DNA from: a virus
Virus record (IMG/VR): IMGVR_UViG_3300028802_000009
Coordinates: 1-64,000 of that record
DNA length: 64,000 nt
Strand: one strand, 5' to 3'
Below, piece after piece: positions 31,006-41,000 of the stretch; within the stretch, counting starts at the first letter, position 1, and every line of letters starts with the position of its first letter. Both the position numbers and the translations under genes were made by a program. A model generated the notes under the pieces. That model saw nothing but the letters and a program-made list of their open reading frames with translations. It searched no databases and had not been told where the DNA came from.

Positions 31006-33905
31006 CAGGTCACCTCCGTACAGCGGGCGAAGCCGGTCGCCGAGCCCCAGAGCCCTGTGATGACCCCCGTGTAACTAAACGGGACCTCATAGTAAGAGCC
31101 CGATGCCATCTGGACCGTATAACTTGTCGCGGACGCGCCAGTTCCAAACTTTAGATAGAGAGTCGCGGTCGAATCATTCTGGACCATGGCCCCCTTCCGA
31201 TTAGTGTTGCTCGCAATCAGCGTGACGCTTGAGGCCGAACCAGCAACGTTAGTGAGAGTGGCCGTGGGGTTTCCCGGAGCCGCCAGCAGAGCGCTATTCG
31301 GTGAGAGCGCAACAACGAGCGCCGGGTCAGCCGCGACTGGCGCGGTGCTCGCCGCTTTGACAGCAGCATTGCTCGTGCCGTCAGTGATCCTCGTGCGCTG
31401 AGTGCCACCGGTGAGAGTCGCGTCAAGGGCCAGCCCGTTGGTGGTCCCGATGTTGGCTGTTACCGCGCCATCCACGGTGATGGAGCCGCCGCCGTCGGCA
31501 ATGGGGATCGACGACTGGTCACTCGCCAACACAACCGGGGTCGACGCCGCCATGGCCTTTTGGCCCAACGTGTTGATCCGAGCCGTGAAGGTTGCCTCAG
31601 CTAAGCGATTTCCAAGTGTTGCCTCCGTAGCTGCTCCGGTGGGCAGGGGCAACGAAGCAGCGCTTATCGCGACGGTATTGTTCGGCGAGACCGCAACAAC
31701 AAGCGCGGGGTCTGCAGCCACGGCAGCTGTGCTCGCTGCCTTAACAGCGGCCGTGTTGGCGCCGTTGGTGATCTTGGTCTGCTGTAGCCCACTGGTCTGA
31801 TTCGCGTTGATCGCGGCAAGATTTATGTCGTCTGTGGCGACGGCGACTCGTAGGGTACCAGCGGTGGAGGCCCCTCTGTCAGTGGCAGTATTCGTTCCAT
31901 TGATCTTGGACAGGTCCACCTTGGCGGTCGAAACAACGGTGCTAATCTCACTGCTGACATCACTGCCATGAACCTGACCGCCGATGGCCCACAGCGAATC
32001 GACCACCACTCCAGCGAGCGCGGCGTTCGCGCTAGTCATCTCAAGGCCCACCGCATAGTACGTGACTGACGCTAAATTCCAGCCAGCACCAACGCTCGCG
32101 TTGGAACTACCAAGCGCAGCACGAAAGGTCTGCCACACGCCTCCGACGCTAGTGGCCTCCGCAACGGACAGACTCCACGAGTTGTAGTTACTCGCGTCGG
32201 TGCCTAGACGAATCACCACGTTGCCCACGTTCACGAGACTAGGGATGAACATGAGCAGCTGGACAAACGTGATGCCCGTCGCGAGCTGACTGAGGTCTAT
32301 AGCGGGAATCGTCTTCTGGATCAGCGCAAACGCGCTATTGGCGGCACTGTTGACGATGTCAAACGATACGGCACTCAGGCCTCGCACGTGGTTTGTCGAC
32401 AGGGCGATGTTCGTTACGTCAGTATTGACCGCTGTGATACCGGTCGCAGACTCAAAGGCATCTATGACTACGAGGCCACCGGGCGAAACCCTGAGCCGAC
32501 CCTTGTCGTCGATATTGAGGGTCGCGTAGTCGCCTGGAGTGTCGGCGCTAACTCCAACGGTGTCTGGCTGGTACACGCCAAGAACCGCCACGCCAGTGTC
32601 ACCTGAAGCCGCCGCCGTGTCCTCTGCTTTACCAAGATTGGTGGCTCCGACACCCGAGACCAAGGACGTGATCGCCACGGAACCGTCAACGGTCAACGAG
32701 CCGCCATTGTCAGTAACCGGGATCGAGCTTTGATCACTTGAGATAGCGACCGGGAGGGACCCAGTCATTGTCTTCTGACCGATCGTGGGCGTAGTGCTCC
32801 CGAACCAAGATCCCAGGTTCGTATTGAGCCGACCGTTGACTAGCGCAGGCGGTAGTTGATCGGAGTCGACTGTGAGCGAACTACCGTTATCGGTGACTGG
32901 AAGCGGGCTTTGATCACTCGCAAGGACAACAGGGGTGGAGGCCGTTGAAGTCTTCGGGCCTAGGGTGTTGATCCTCGCGGTAAAGGTTGCATCCGCTAAA
33001 CGCGTAGCGAGCGTCGCCTCAGTGGCCGCCCCCGCTGGCAGCGGTAACGAAGCAGCCGTGATCGGAATGGCTGTCTGGTCGCTAGAGACGACAACCGGCA
33101 GAGATGCTGCCATCGCCTTCTGGCCGACCGTAGGAGCCGTGGAACCTAGCCAAGCGCCGTTATTTACGTCCAAACGGCTGCCAACAAGCGAGGCGGGGAG
33201 CTGCGGCGTATCGACCGTGATGGAGCCACCGCCGTCAGCGATAGAAACCGCCGTCTGATCGCTCGCCAACACCACCGGCGTGGAGGCGGCCATCGCCTTC
33301 TGGCCTTGCGTATTGATCCGCGCAGTGAAGGTAGCCTCAGCTAGCCGAGTCGCTAATGTGGCTTCCGTGGCAGCGCCAGCGGGCAGCGGAAGGGACACCG
33401 CCGATATCGGTTGCGTGGTGGTCCCCGTTGGGTCGACTCGTAACGGGTCGCTGGCCGTGCCCGCCTCGACCGAACCACCCGACGCAGCCTTACGTAGCCC
33501 TACCCCAAGAACGTATTGGGTAGCGCCGCCTGTGTCCGCATCGAAAACCCTGGCCGCCTGAAGATTCGCGCCATCAGAGCCGCCGATCTGCGTAGACGAC
33601 GCGGGGGCCGGCGAGCTGTTGGGGCCAATGGAAGGATTGGCAACAGACACCGACCCGGTGACCGGAAGTGCAACGCCGCCAGCCACACCTTGGATGCTGA
33701 CTACCCCGCCAGCCGGGGCGCCCGCTGTTCCGGCACCAACCACTATGGGACGGCCGTTAGCGTCAACCAGCAAGAGACGAGCAGCAGTGCCATCAGAACC
33801 AGCCGCTAAGAGGGCCTTGGTCCCTGCCGGGATTGCAACTCCACCCGCCACGGCCATCGCAACGCCGTTAGAATCGAATAGGATAACTGCGGGTGATTTA
33901 GCCAT
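31005..33905 (-). CDS. Long repetitive tail fibre or adhesin-like protein
   Basis: A 966-residue protein made of repeated beta-prone units of roughly 65 residues: LPLPAGAATEATLATRL, then ATFTARINT, STPVVLASDQ and ITVDG. Three units match almost completely and several more partly, interspersed with VKAASTAPVAADPALVVA-type segments. A globular part of 200 residues (about 490-680, with IDLSQLATGITFVQLLMF) lies in the middle, and the C-terminus has a compact domain (NTNRKGAMVQNDSTATLY, PFSYTGVITGLWG). Repeats of this sort build long trimeric fibres or baseplate-attached whiskers. No signal peptide. Its exact location in the virion is unknown. Confidence 0.75.
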   Translation of the reverse strand: MAKSPAVILFDSNGVAMAVAGGVAIPAGTKALLAAGSDGTAARLLLVDANGRPIVVGAGTAGAPAGGVVSIQGVAGGVALPVTGSVSVANPSIGPNSSPAPASSTQIGGSDGANLQAARVFDADTGGATQYVLGVGLRKAASGGSVEAGTASDPLRVDPTGTTTQPISAVSLPLPAGAATEATLATRLAEATFTARINTQGQKAMAASTPVVLASDQTAVSIADGGGSITVDTPQLPASLVGSRLDVNNGAWLGSTAPTVGQKAMAASLPVVVSSDQTAIPITAASLPLPAGAATEATLATRLADATFTARINTLGPKTSTASTPVVLASDQSPLPVTDNGSSLTVDSDQLPPALVNGRLNTNLGSWFGSTTPTIGQKTMTGSLPVAISSDQSSIPVTDNGGSLTVDGSVAITSLVSGVGATNLGKAEDTAAASGDTGVAVLGVYQPDTVGVSADTPGDYATLNIDDKGRLRVSPGGLVVIDAFESATGITAVNTDVTNIALSTNHVRGLSAVSFDIVNSAANSAFALIQKTIPAIDLSQLATGITFVQLLMFIPSLVNVGNVVIRLGTDASNYNSWSLSVAEATSVGGVWQTFRAALGSSNASVGAGWNLASVTYYAVGLEMTSANAALAGVVVDSLWAIGGQVHGSDVSSEISTVVSTAKVDLSKINGTNTATDRGASTAGTLRVAVATDDINLAAINANQTSGLQQTKITNGANTAAVKAASTAAVAADPALVVAVSPNNTVAISAASLPLPTGAATEATLGNRLAEATFTARINTLGQKAMAASTPVVLASDQSSIPIADGGGSITVDGAVTANIGTTNGLALDATLTGGTQRTRITDGTSNAAVKAASTAPVAADPALVVALSPNSALLAAPGNPTATLTNVAGSASSVTLIASNTNRKGAMVQNDSTATLYLKFGTGASATSYTVQMASGSYYEVPFSYTGVITGLWGSATGFARCTEVT
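31475..33400. repeat. Three long coding repeats within the fibre gene
   Basis: Segments near 31475-31665, 32870-33065 and 33215-33400 encode nearly the same 65-residue unit. The DNA is strongly similar, not only the protein, which indicates expansion by recombination and gives a ready route for unit loss or gain. Coordinates of each unit are approximate. Confidence 0.65.
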
Positions 33906-33941
33906 CTAGGGTACCTCCTACCGCTTTAAACAAAAGCAGGC

Positions 33942-34600
33942 TCATATGATGGACCTCACCCGGCTAAGCTCGAAAACGCCAGAATAAGTCATCGTGTCTG
34001 TCACCGTCGCCAATACCGTAATTCCATCAGTGGCGTAGACCTTCCACTGATCAGTCGCGACGGTACTGTTCGAGTTATAGGTGACCGTCTCTTCGACGAT
34101 CTTCGAAACTTTGGCCGCACTCGTCCACCAAATGACTGAGGTCGGGAATGGAGAGGCAGGCGGCAACGTCTCTTGGTAGGCGCCCGAAGAAAACCCCTCG
34201 TACGGCCCCCCTTCTTCCGCCAAGTGAACAAGCTGGCGCAAGGTTTTGTGTGTCTCGGTCGTGATCAACGTTGCGCCGCCCGGAAAGTAATCCGTGATCG
34301 TCCGGACCCGACTCAGCTCAAATACTCCAGAGTACGTGATCACATCCGTGATCTGCGCCATCAGAGTCACGCCGTCTACGTCATAAACCTTCCAGTTGTC
34401 GGTCGCGACCGTGCTGTTAGAGTTGTACGTGATCGTCTCTTCTAAGATCTTCGCCGTCTTGCCAGAGCTGGTCCACCAAATCACGGAAGTGGGGAACGGC
34501 GTCGCGGAGGGCAATGTCTCTTGAAAAACGCCCGTCGGGAATCCCTCGAATGGCCCACCCTCATCGGCGAGATGGATGAGCTGCCGCAATGCCCTGTGCT
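33942..34600. repeat. Tandem in-frame duplication of a 100-residue domain
   Basis: The 3' half of the gene encodes two adjacent copies of the same domain, one near 34270-34600 and the other near 33942-34255. Similarity is clear at the protein level and, in blocks, in the DNA. It indicates duplication within the gene rather than two independent acquisitions. Confidence 0.65.
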
Positions 34601-35069
34601 CGGCCAGGCTCATGCCGGTCCCGGTACCAGTCCCTGCCACGGCGTCCAGCTCTTCAATCGCCCCTTGAACGCTGCGAGAAGTGACATTGGTCAGCCCTGT
34701 CGGATCAAGGCCAATTAGCTCCGCACCAGCTCGATAGTGGAAAGCGATCGAGCCCCCGGTCGAGGTGCCGATGCCGCCCAAAACCGAGAACGATGTGTCA
34801 CTCAGGACCGCGCCAATCGAGAATCTGCCGTCTCCCAGCCCGCCGCTGGTTCCTGTGATCACCACGAAGTCCCCGGCCTCAACCGGATGATCTCGACCAG
34901 ACAATATCCCTTCGCCATCAGCGGGAAGATTAACAACCACCACGTTCGTACCCGAAGTGGTCGAAACAACCGTGCTGGTCAGGTAAACGAACGTGCCATC
35001 GCTTCCAAGTTCCTGTTGATCAAGAAACTCGCTGTCGACTACGTCCGTCTTGCTGATCTGATTGGCCAC
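33942..35069 (-). CDS. Virion protein with two tandem copies of a 100-residue domain
   Basis: A 375-residue protein. Residues 1-155 are beta-rich (GEGILSGRDHPVEAGDFVVI, SFSVLGG). Residues of about 157-265 and 267-375 are two copies of one domain: HRALRQLIHLADEGGP and HKTLRQLVHLAEEGGP, followed in both by FPTSVIWWTS, TYNSNSTVATD-WKVY and TYSGVFELSRVR. The IWWTS and TYNSNST parts look like a fibre-tip or connector domain. The duplication suggests avidity in an attachment protein. No enzymatic motif. It neighbours the long fibre gene. Confidence 0.7.
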   Translation of the reverse strand: MANQISKTDVVDSEFLDQQELGSDGTFVYLTSTVVSTTSGTNVVVVNLPADGEGILSGRDHPVEAGDFVVITGTSGGLGDGRFSIGAVLSDTSFSVLGGIGTSTGGSIAFHYRAGAELIGLDPTGLTNVTSRSVQGAIEELDAVAGTGTGTGMSLAEHRALRQLIHLADEGGPFEGFPTGVFQETLPSATPFPTSVIWWTSSGKTAKILEETITYNSNSTVATDNWKVYDVDGVTLMAQITDVITYSGVFELSRVRTITDYFPGGATLITTETHKTLRQLVHLAEEGGPYEGFSSGAYQETLPPASPFPTSVIWWTSAAKVSKIVEETVTYNSNSTVATDQWKVYATDGITVLATVTDTMTYSGVFELSRVRSII

Positions 35070-35446
35070 TACTTCTTCTTGGCTCTCGCTCGTTTGATCG
35101 GAATAGGACGCTCCGGTTCGCGTGCCGCGGCATCTTGCTCGACCTTTCGCTCGGCCTCCTCCTGCGCGCGTTTCTGTCCAGCCTCAACGAAGCCGTTGAC
35201 GATGCTAAACAGAATAGATGCCATCGTAGCGAAGGCACCGGCTTGAGCGTCCGCGGCAGCGGCTTGACGCCGAAGGGTCTCCGCCTGACTCAGAAGTGTC
35301 AAACGACGCCGATCAGCCTCCTGCCACGTCTGCAAGATTGTCTGTTCGTACATCCCTGCCGACTCCGGGCTCATGTACCCTAGGGCCTGAAGATCGTTGA
35401 CCCGCTTCCGAAGCTTCAACAAGTCCATCTGCAAAGTGTTGTCCAT
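35069..35446 (-). CDS. Small helical, coiled-coil protein
   Basis: A 125-residue protein. It starts with a helix (MDLLKLRKRVNDLQAL), has a long helix around residues 30-75 (QEADRRRLTLLSQAETLR), a hydrophobic stretch ATMASILFSIVNGF that could touch a membrane or pack in a bundle, and a basic tail ending RARAKKK. It shares the base at 35069 with the next start. No family recognised. An assembly protein or virion peripheral component is possible. Confidence 0.55.
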   Translation of the reverse strand: MDNTLQMDLLKLRKRVNDLQALGYMSPESAGMYEQTILQTWQEADRRRLTLLSQAETLRRQAAAADAQAGAFATMASILFSIVNGFVEAGQKRAQEEAERKVEQDAAAREPERPIPIKRARAKKK

Positions 35447-35449
35447 ATC

Positions 35450-35680
35450 TCATCTCTTCTTTTGCCGTGCCATCGCATTGGCAACCATCAAACATGGCTC
35501 ACAGTAAGTGCCGCTCACGCCGTGGTCGCTCGCGCTCGAAACCTGAAAGAACTGCATCGGCAGCAGAGGCGTACCTGCCCCCTCTCTCGACCAACTCTCC
35601 GGTGCCATATGCCCAGACGAGCACCACCTACCCTGAGTAGCGGCAACCTGTTTGACCTGAAGATTAGCCTTCGGTTGCAT
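35450..35680 (-). CDS. Small putative zinc-binding protein
   Basis: A 76-residue protein with WCSSGHMAPESW near residues 19-30 and TYCEPCLMVANAM near 58-70, giving a C-x3-H plus C-x2-C set that could hold one zinc. The start shares its base with the preceding stop (TGATG), which supports a real gene. The rest is short and polar. No family recognised. Confidence 0.55.
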   Translation of the reverse strand: MQPKANLQVKQVAATQGRWCSSGHMAPESWSREGAGTPLLPMQFFQVSSASDHGVSGTYCEPCLMVANAMARQKKR

Positions 35681-36039
35681 CAGCCGTAGACGTAGTAGTT
35701 GATGTGATCGCCAGCCTTCTGCTTGGCGTAGAACGTTATCGAGGTCACGCTAGTCTCTGCGTAATCATCGCCATTGATGACAGTTCCGGGGTCTCGGAGG
35801 ATGCCTCGCGTATAGACACTGAGCCCCTTGCCACTGTTGGTGCCGTCTTGCACATAGGTCGCGGCTCCCGGCAGCGTGTGCGCCGTGTTCGGAAGGAGAT
35901 CGGCACCCAGACGTTCGATGTAACGCACGACGTTCGCGTTAGCTATCGAGTCAGACAGCGCCTGCAACGATTCGGTGATCGTCTCTCCGTCAGTCAAAAG
36001 CGGCCCGTTGTAGTCACGGTTGCCGATCTCCTCGTTCAA
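35680..36039 (-). CDS. Small virion protein, may be the C-terminal part of the preceding protein
   Basis: A 119-residue protein starting at a TTG that overlaps the preceding TGA (TTGA). The first residues are NEEIGNRDYNGPLLTDGETIT, then LQALSDSIANANVV, and a beta-rich end (VTSITFYAKQK, HINYYVYG). Read one frame back without its start, the DNA gives VVQALNTLNEEIG, which would continue smoothly from the end of the preceding protein (residues DSLTNATNYFP). A -1 frameshift could therefore join them. Whether it is a separate gene or a frameshift product cannot be settled from sequence. Structural role likely. Confidence 0.55.
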   Translation of the reverse strand: MNEEIGNRDYNGPLLTDGETITESLQALSDSIANANVVRYIERLGADLLPNTAHTLPGAATYVQDGTNSGKGLSVYTRGILRDPGTVINGDDYAETSVTSITFYAKQKAGDHINYYVYG

Positions 36040-37142
36040 CGTGTTGAGCGCCTGAACGACGGAAAGTAGTTAGTCGCATTGGTAAGGCTATCGAGGAACG
36101 TGTCCCCGTCGTCCATGCCAATGACTTGCTGGATGTCAGTCACGTCCTGACGAAGAGTGCCAGACTCTTCTACGCCCAATGTCTGTAGCGTACGGAGAAT
36201 ATACTCGTTTGCTTCATCCAACTGCTGAAAGTAGCCATAGACAAAATCGACCGCTGTCGGCAGCCCTGCTTCCCACGTGTAAGGGAGTGACTGGGTCGAG
36301 AGGTTGCCGCCGGCCGGGACAGAGTAGAACTTTACTGTTACCGAGTCCGGAGACGTAGAACCCGCGGACTGCGTCAGACCATAAATCTTCCTGCCCGCGT
36401 TAGCACCACCCAAGACTCGGAACTCAGTGCCGTCCGCTGGATTCGTGATGCGAACGTAACAGCCTACGTAGTCATTGATGTAGGGAGCCACGTCAAAACA
36501 AGGAACACCTGTCTTGTTGACAGAACCAGCGTGTTTTAGGTTGCCCGTGCTGGTGATAACGACCTGAGTGTTAGTAGCCGCGACAGCAGCCCCCACAAAC
36601 TGCCGATTGAAGATGAAGCCTTTCGCATCCGTGGTCTTACCAGCAATATTCGAAAGGTTGGCTGGCACCAACGTGCCAATCGCCGACGGTCTCTCGTATG
36701 TCGGGATCGGATCGCTGTACAGAACACCCTTGATGGCCGCACGATCCGTCCGCTCGAAGTCGAGGTCGTCATTCAAGCAATAGGCGCGCCGCTCAGTCCA
36801 AGTTAGGCCGGTGGCCGGAGAAGCACCGGCAGCGTTGGAAATCACTACACTTGACGCGGAGATATACGCGACGATCAAGAACGTGCCGTTGTTACCCGGA
36901 GCAACAGCTCCGGAAACGGTCAAGAAATTGCCAACTGAGTTGGCAGTCATTCCCGCCAAACCAGCCACGGTCGACTGACCCGCGTTGAACGCGGTGATGG
37001 TGCCAGCCAACCCCGTCTGGCCAGTAATGGGACCGCCAAGCCCTGCAGGTTCGTCTAGCAGTAGCCTTGTAGCGTCCTGAGAGGACGAGCCCTGAATGTC
37101 TAGGATCTGGTCCAGTGCGTTGAAACGTGAAAATTGTGCCAC
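36036..37142 (-). CDS. Virion structural protein, fibre- or baseplate-associated
   Basis: A 368-residue protein. It starts MAQFSRFNALDQILDIQG, has an AGTITAFNAGQSTVAGLAGM stretch and a Cys-containing central beta part (DVAPYINDYVGCYVRITNPA), and a helical end VDFVYGYFQQLDEAN with TLRQDVTDIQQVIGMDDGDTF. The final residues FRRSTR come from the last 18 bases and look unlike the rest, consistent with a frame change just before the stop. No catalytic motif. It is placed between small structural genes and the paired domain genes at 37154..38019. Confidence 0.6.
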   Translation of the reverse strand: MAQFSRFNALDQILDIQGSSSQDATRLLLDEPAGLGGPITGQTGLAGTITAFNAGQSTVAGLAGMTANSVGNFLTVSGAVAPGNNGTFLIVAYISASSVVISNAAGASPATGLTWTERRAYCLNDDLDFERTDRAAIKGVLYSDPIPTYERPSAIGTLVPANLSNIAGKTTDAKGFIFNRQFVGAAVAATNTQVVITSTGNLKHAGSVNKTGVPCFDVAPYINDYVGCYVRITNPADGTEFRVLGGANAGRKIYGLTQSAGSTSPDSVTVKFYSVPAGGNLSTQSLPYTWEAGLPTAVDFVYGYFQQLDEANEYILRTLQTLGVEESGTLRQDVTDIQQVIGMDDGDTFLDSLTNATNYFPSFRRSTR

Positions 37143-37153
37143 AGTTTACTCTC

Positions 37154-37693
37154 CTAAGAAGGCGCCCTCTGGTAGCTGGCCAATAAACTGGACCTACCTA
37201 CTGGAGCAAAAGTCAAAAGGTTTATCGTGTCGAAACCCGTCCCTACCCCGCCGCTTTCTCCAACCGTGTAGTCCCCTAGCGCGGGGTTAGGGACAGCGGT
37301 CTGAGTAAGGCGACGACCATTGTGCCAAAGCTCGATGGTTCTCCCCGTCCCACTCAAGTCATGTATGAAGTGTTCCGGAGTGGTCCTAAAGAGTCGATTC
37401 ACGCCATCGATTGGACCCACCAAGGAAACCCCGACCCGAACACGGGCCGCTTCGCCAGGGGATGAAGACAGCTCCTTGAGGGACAAGATCCCGTCGCTGA
37501 ACAGATCGTCGTACCAGTGCTCCGGCGCCGACTCGCCAAAGATGATCTGGCGAAGCCGACTCAGGATGAAGACCTGTAGCTGCTCCTGTGTCTCGGAGGC
37601 GACCAACGCCCCCGAGATAGGCGCGGACCCTTGCTGGTCGTCTACATCATCAGTGCGCCGAATGCTGTTGTAGCGTTTGAGGGTGTTTCCCAT
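37154..37693 (-). CDS. Virion protein with C-terminal domain shared with the next gene
   Basis: A 179-residue protein. Residues 1-80 include EQLQVFILSRLRQIIFGE, helical and charged. Residues 85-179 carry VSLVGPIDGVNRLFRTTPEHF, IELWHNGRRL, DYTVGESGG and GTGFDTINLL. The same order (LVGP-D-VN-F-TPG, NG-RL, DY, ESGG-GTGFDTI-LL) fills the 108-residue protein at 37693..38019. The domain is probably a small beta-sandwich used in fibre or baseplate assembly. The two genes share one base (TGATG) and are almost certainly co-translated. Confidence 0.7.
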   Translation of the reverse strand: MGNTLKRYNSIRRTDDVDDQQGSAPISGALVASETQEQLQVFILSRLRQIIFGESAPEHWYDDLFSDGILSLKELSSSPGEAARVRVGVSLVGPIDGVNRLFRTTPEHFIHDLSGTGRTIELWHNGRRLTQTAVPNPALGDYTVGESGGVGTGFDTINLLTFAPVGRSSLLASYQRAPS

Positions 37694-38019
37694 CAGGCCG
37701 TCCGCAATATATAGTCGGCCAAGAGATGATCATCAGGCCGCGGCGGAGGCACCAGAAGCATGATGGTGTCAAACCCAGTGCCAGGGCCTCCAGACTCCAT
37801 CACAAGATAGTCGTCCAGCAGCGCCAACCGGCTACCGTTGAAGAACACAGAGATGTCTAGGAACGGCAAGTTATGGGAGAACTTCTCAAGCCCTGGAGTG
37901 GCGAACATCACGTTCACCGCGTCCCGAGGTCCGACCAGATTCTGGCCGACCCGGTATCGGTCAACAGCTATGAATAGCTGCTGCGCAACCTGTAGCGATA
38001 GAGGGTTGAGAAGATACAC
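37693..38019 (-). CDS. Single-domain virion protein, paralogue of the previous protein's C-terminus
   Basis: A 108-residue protein that starts at a GTG with AGGA about ten bases upstream. It consists of one domain, with GQNLVGPRDAVNVMFATPG, ISVFFNGSRLALLDDY and ESGGPGTGFDTIMLLVPP, matching residues 85-179 of the neighbour. A single copy here and a copy fused to an N-terminal helical part there suggest duplication followed by fusion or fission. Structural role likely; position in the virion unknown. Confidence 0.7.
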   Translation of the reverse strand: MYLLNPLSLQVAQQLFIAVDRYRVGQNLVGPRDAVNVMFATPGLEKFSHNLPFLDISVFFNGSRLALLDDYLVMESGGPGTGFDTIMLLVPPPRPDDHLLADYILRTA

Positions 38020-38070
38020 ACGATAAGTCCTATCTTGAGTGAGCTACAGTGACCATGAGAGAGGACGCGT

Positions 38071-41000
38071 TCATGTCCCAAGCGGCTGCAGCTCTAGGAT
38101 CACGCAACCAGGGGAACCATCGCCGCCTTTGCCTCCACTGCCGCCTTTGCCCCCTCCAGCACCGCCTGACCCACCACCACCGCCGCCACCTCCGGCACCA
38201 CCACCGCCGCCTCGACCCATGGAGCCGTTTGCACCAGCACCGCCTGCGCTTCCATCTGAGCCAGCATTGACCGGGAGCGCGCCTCCCGCACCCCCCTGGC
38301 CAGGATCCCCACCTGTTCCGGAACCAGGCCCGGTCTTCGGCACTGGTCCTGCCAATCGTGTCTCCCATCCAAAGTACGAAGGGGCACCGCCACTACCAGC
38401 ACCACCACCGCCACCAGCACCAGCACCTCCGCCAGGACCAACTCCACCAGCACCAACTGCCGGCGTACCTATATTGCTAATTGTGCCTAAACCCTGAAGG
38501 TTTAGCGTATTGATGTTAATCTTAGCTGAACCTCCGCCGCTGGTACCGTTTGCGCCGCCCCCACCGCCGGGAGTGGCGCTGAGTGTTGGGTATGTCGTAG
38601 TATAAGGCCAATGAATTGGCGAGAATGTGGCAGCTGATGTCGAACCTGTACCGCCCGCTGCAGCACCGAATGCGGCCGTACCAACTGAGAGTGGACCTCC
38701 ATTTGCCGGGGAGGCCGTCGCGATAATAATCCCGTCTGCATCAGCGACTGAAGATAGTCCCCCGGCGAGACCGCCGACACCTACTGGACCAACAGCCCCG
38801 GCAAGAGGGCCTGTGCCACCAATACCTCCCGTTCCGCCCGCGCCAACAGTAATCGTCAAGACGAGACCTTCTCCCAAGCCCGCCACAGGAACATTAACCA
38901 ACGAACATGAGCCGCCTGAGCCCCCTCGTCCTCCGCCTCCCCCTCCTCCGGTATTAGTTCCTGTAGCCCCACCACCGCCAGCGGTTCCACCACCTCCGCC
39001 ACCGGCGCCAGCGGAAATCCATATGGTCGTTACCTCATAGCCAGGCGGCACCGTGAAGGGGAATGTGCCAGCCTCAAGATAACTGAACCTAATCGCCCGA
39101 TTGCTGCTGACACCACTGGGGGTCAAGCGAGGATCATCGCCCGCGCAAAATGTTCCTGAACTTGTACCGAATGGTGGTAAACCGTGGCTGTGATCCGCTA
39201 GCGCACGACCCGGTCCGCTACCCGAACTGTTAGACGCGCCTGGCACCAATGCGATCGGCGCTCCAGTTCCTAGTCTAAGGTCATTCCCCTGGCAGAACGT
39301 ATTTGCAGTTGTTCCGTATGCCGGCATGGCATGTCTATGATTCGCGCTAGCGAGTTCAATAGCGTTTCCCACGTCACCTACTGCGCCGGGAACAAGCGTG
39401 GTCGGAAACCCCGTCAGCGCCTTATGCACGTGATCGTATGGTGCATAGTACGGACCCACCCCCGGAATTCCCTCTGAATAAGCTCCAACTGCCTGGGGCG
39501 ACGGCCGCGCGCCCTCCAGAGAGCTTAGAAGCGCGTTTTCCTCACGCGGGCCGGGTACCCGCTCCCAGAGCCAGTGAGGACCGTTGGGAGGAGTCTGCGA
39601 AAACCCAGTAGTCCGCCATGCCGACCCCGCAAATGCATCGCCACCCGCCACCACCACAGTAGTGCCGACCGGCACTTTATCAGCAGTGTCTGCATCGGGC
39701 GCACGCACCCAGATGCCATCATTGCCGGTACCAGCAGACTGTACTAGATAGATTCCGTTGCCATTAGTCCCATCAGTTGTTGTGCCAGAAAGCACTAACA
39801 CCCGATTGCCATTAACAAGCAGCACAGTATCAACACCAAGCGGCGCAGCATTCACATCAATAGCCGTCGAAACCAGGGGGCCGCCAGTTGTCGCGTGTAC
39901 TGATAACTTGCCTTGCGCCATCAGCTTCGCATCACTAACCGTTAGGACACCGCCGCGCACCGAGACCCATCCCGTGTTCGTAGCCACGCCGGACTCTTTA
40001 ACCCAAAGGGTCGAGCCAGCCCCGCCGTCCACGTTCGAATAAAGATCACCAGGGGACCCAAAGCGCTCCCGGCCCAGCTCCGCAGGCGAGCCTTTGCTAG
40101 ATGTCCAGCGGCGCGATACCGTCTCATCGCCGATGGTCCGTGGCGACGTTCCAGCGAGATTGAGCTGAACACCGTTGGTCAAAATCATACTGCTGGGCAG
40201 CAGAGATGCGTTTGCATTGAGAAACAGCGGACCTTCAAGCTGCATCTCTTGCGAAACTACTGTCGTGGTGAGGTCTATTTGACTCTGCGTCAAGGGGTCT
40301 AAGGCGCCGCCGCTAATTCGTATGATTGTTCCGCCTATCGACTGCCAGCGTACGGGCACAAACGGTGCAGTGCCTGTATCGCTGTCAATTACCCTCACGT
40401 CTTGGAGCGTCGAGTTAACAGCGAGGCCAGCTCCGCCGACCAGAGAAACGCCGCCCCCATGACAGTTTGTGATCACGATCGATTGGCTGAAATCCATCAA
40501 CTGCGATGAAACGCCGATCGTCCCCAGAATGTTACAATCAGTAACAAAGAACTGCGATCCGCCATCAATGGGCGGAAAGTCTAGCTGAAAATTCGGGTAC
40601 AGGCTTACGTTAGACACACCACCTATGGTAGACGGCTGATCCCACTCATCGGAAAGCGTCCAATCGGAATATGCCAGTATGCATTGGTCACGACTCGCAC
40701 CGCAAACAAACGTGAACGGCGGCTGTGCTATCAATTCTTCATTGAAGAGCGTCGAAGCGACCCACACACCATAGCATTTCTCGTATGTCGCATCAGTGAT
40801 GCTCGCAAACGCCGCAGTCAGCGTCTGGAACGGCTTTCCAATCGTACCGTCCCCAGTGATGTCGTCGCCATCAACCGACACATAGCGCCACGCTGAGATC
40901 TGTGGCAAAGCGCCGCCCCCTCCGCCCGCTACCGTGGTCCAACTAGCCGCCGTAGGTCCGCTCGCGACAAGCGCCTGCCCTGCTGTCGGCGGGACCGCGC

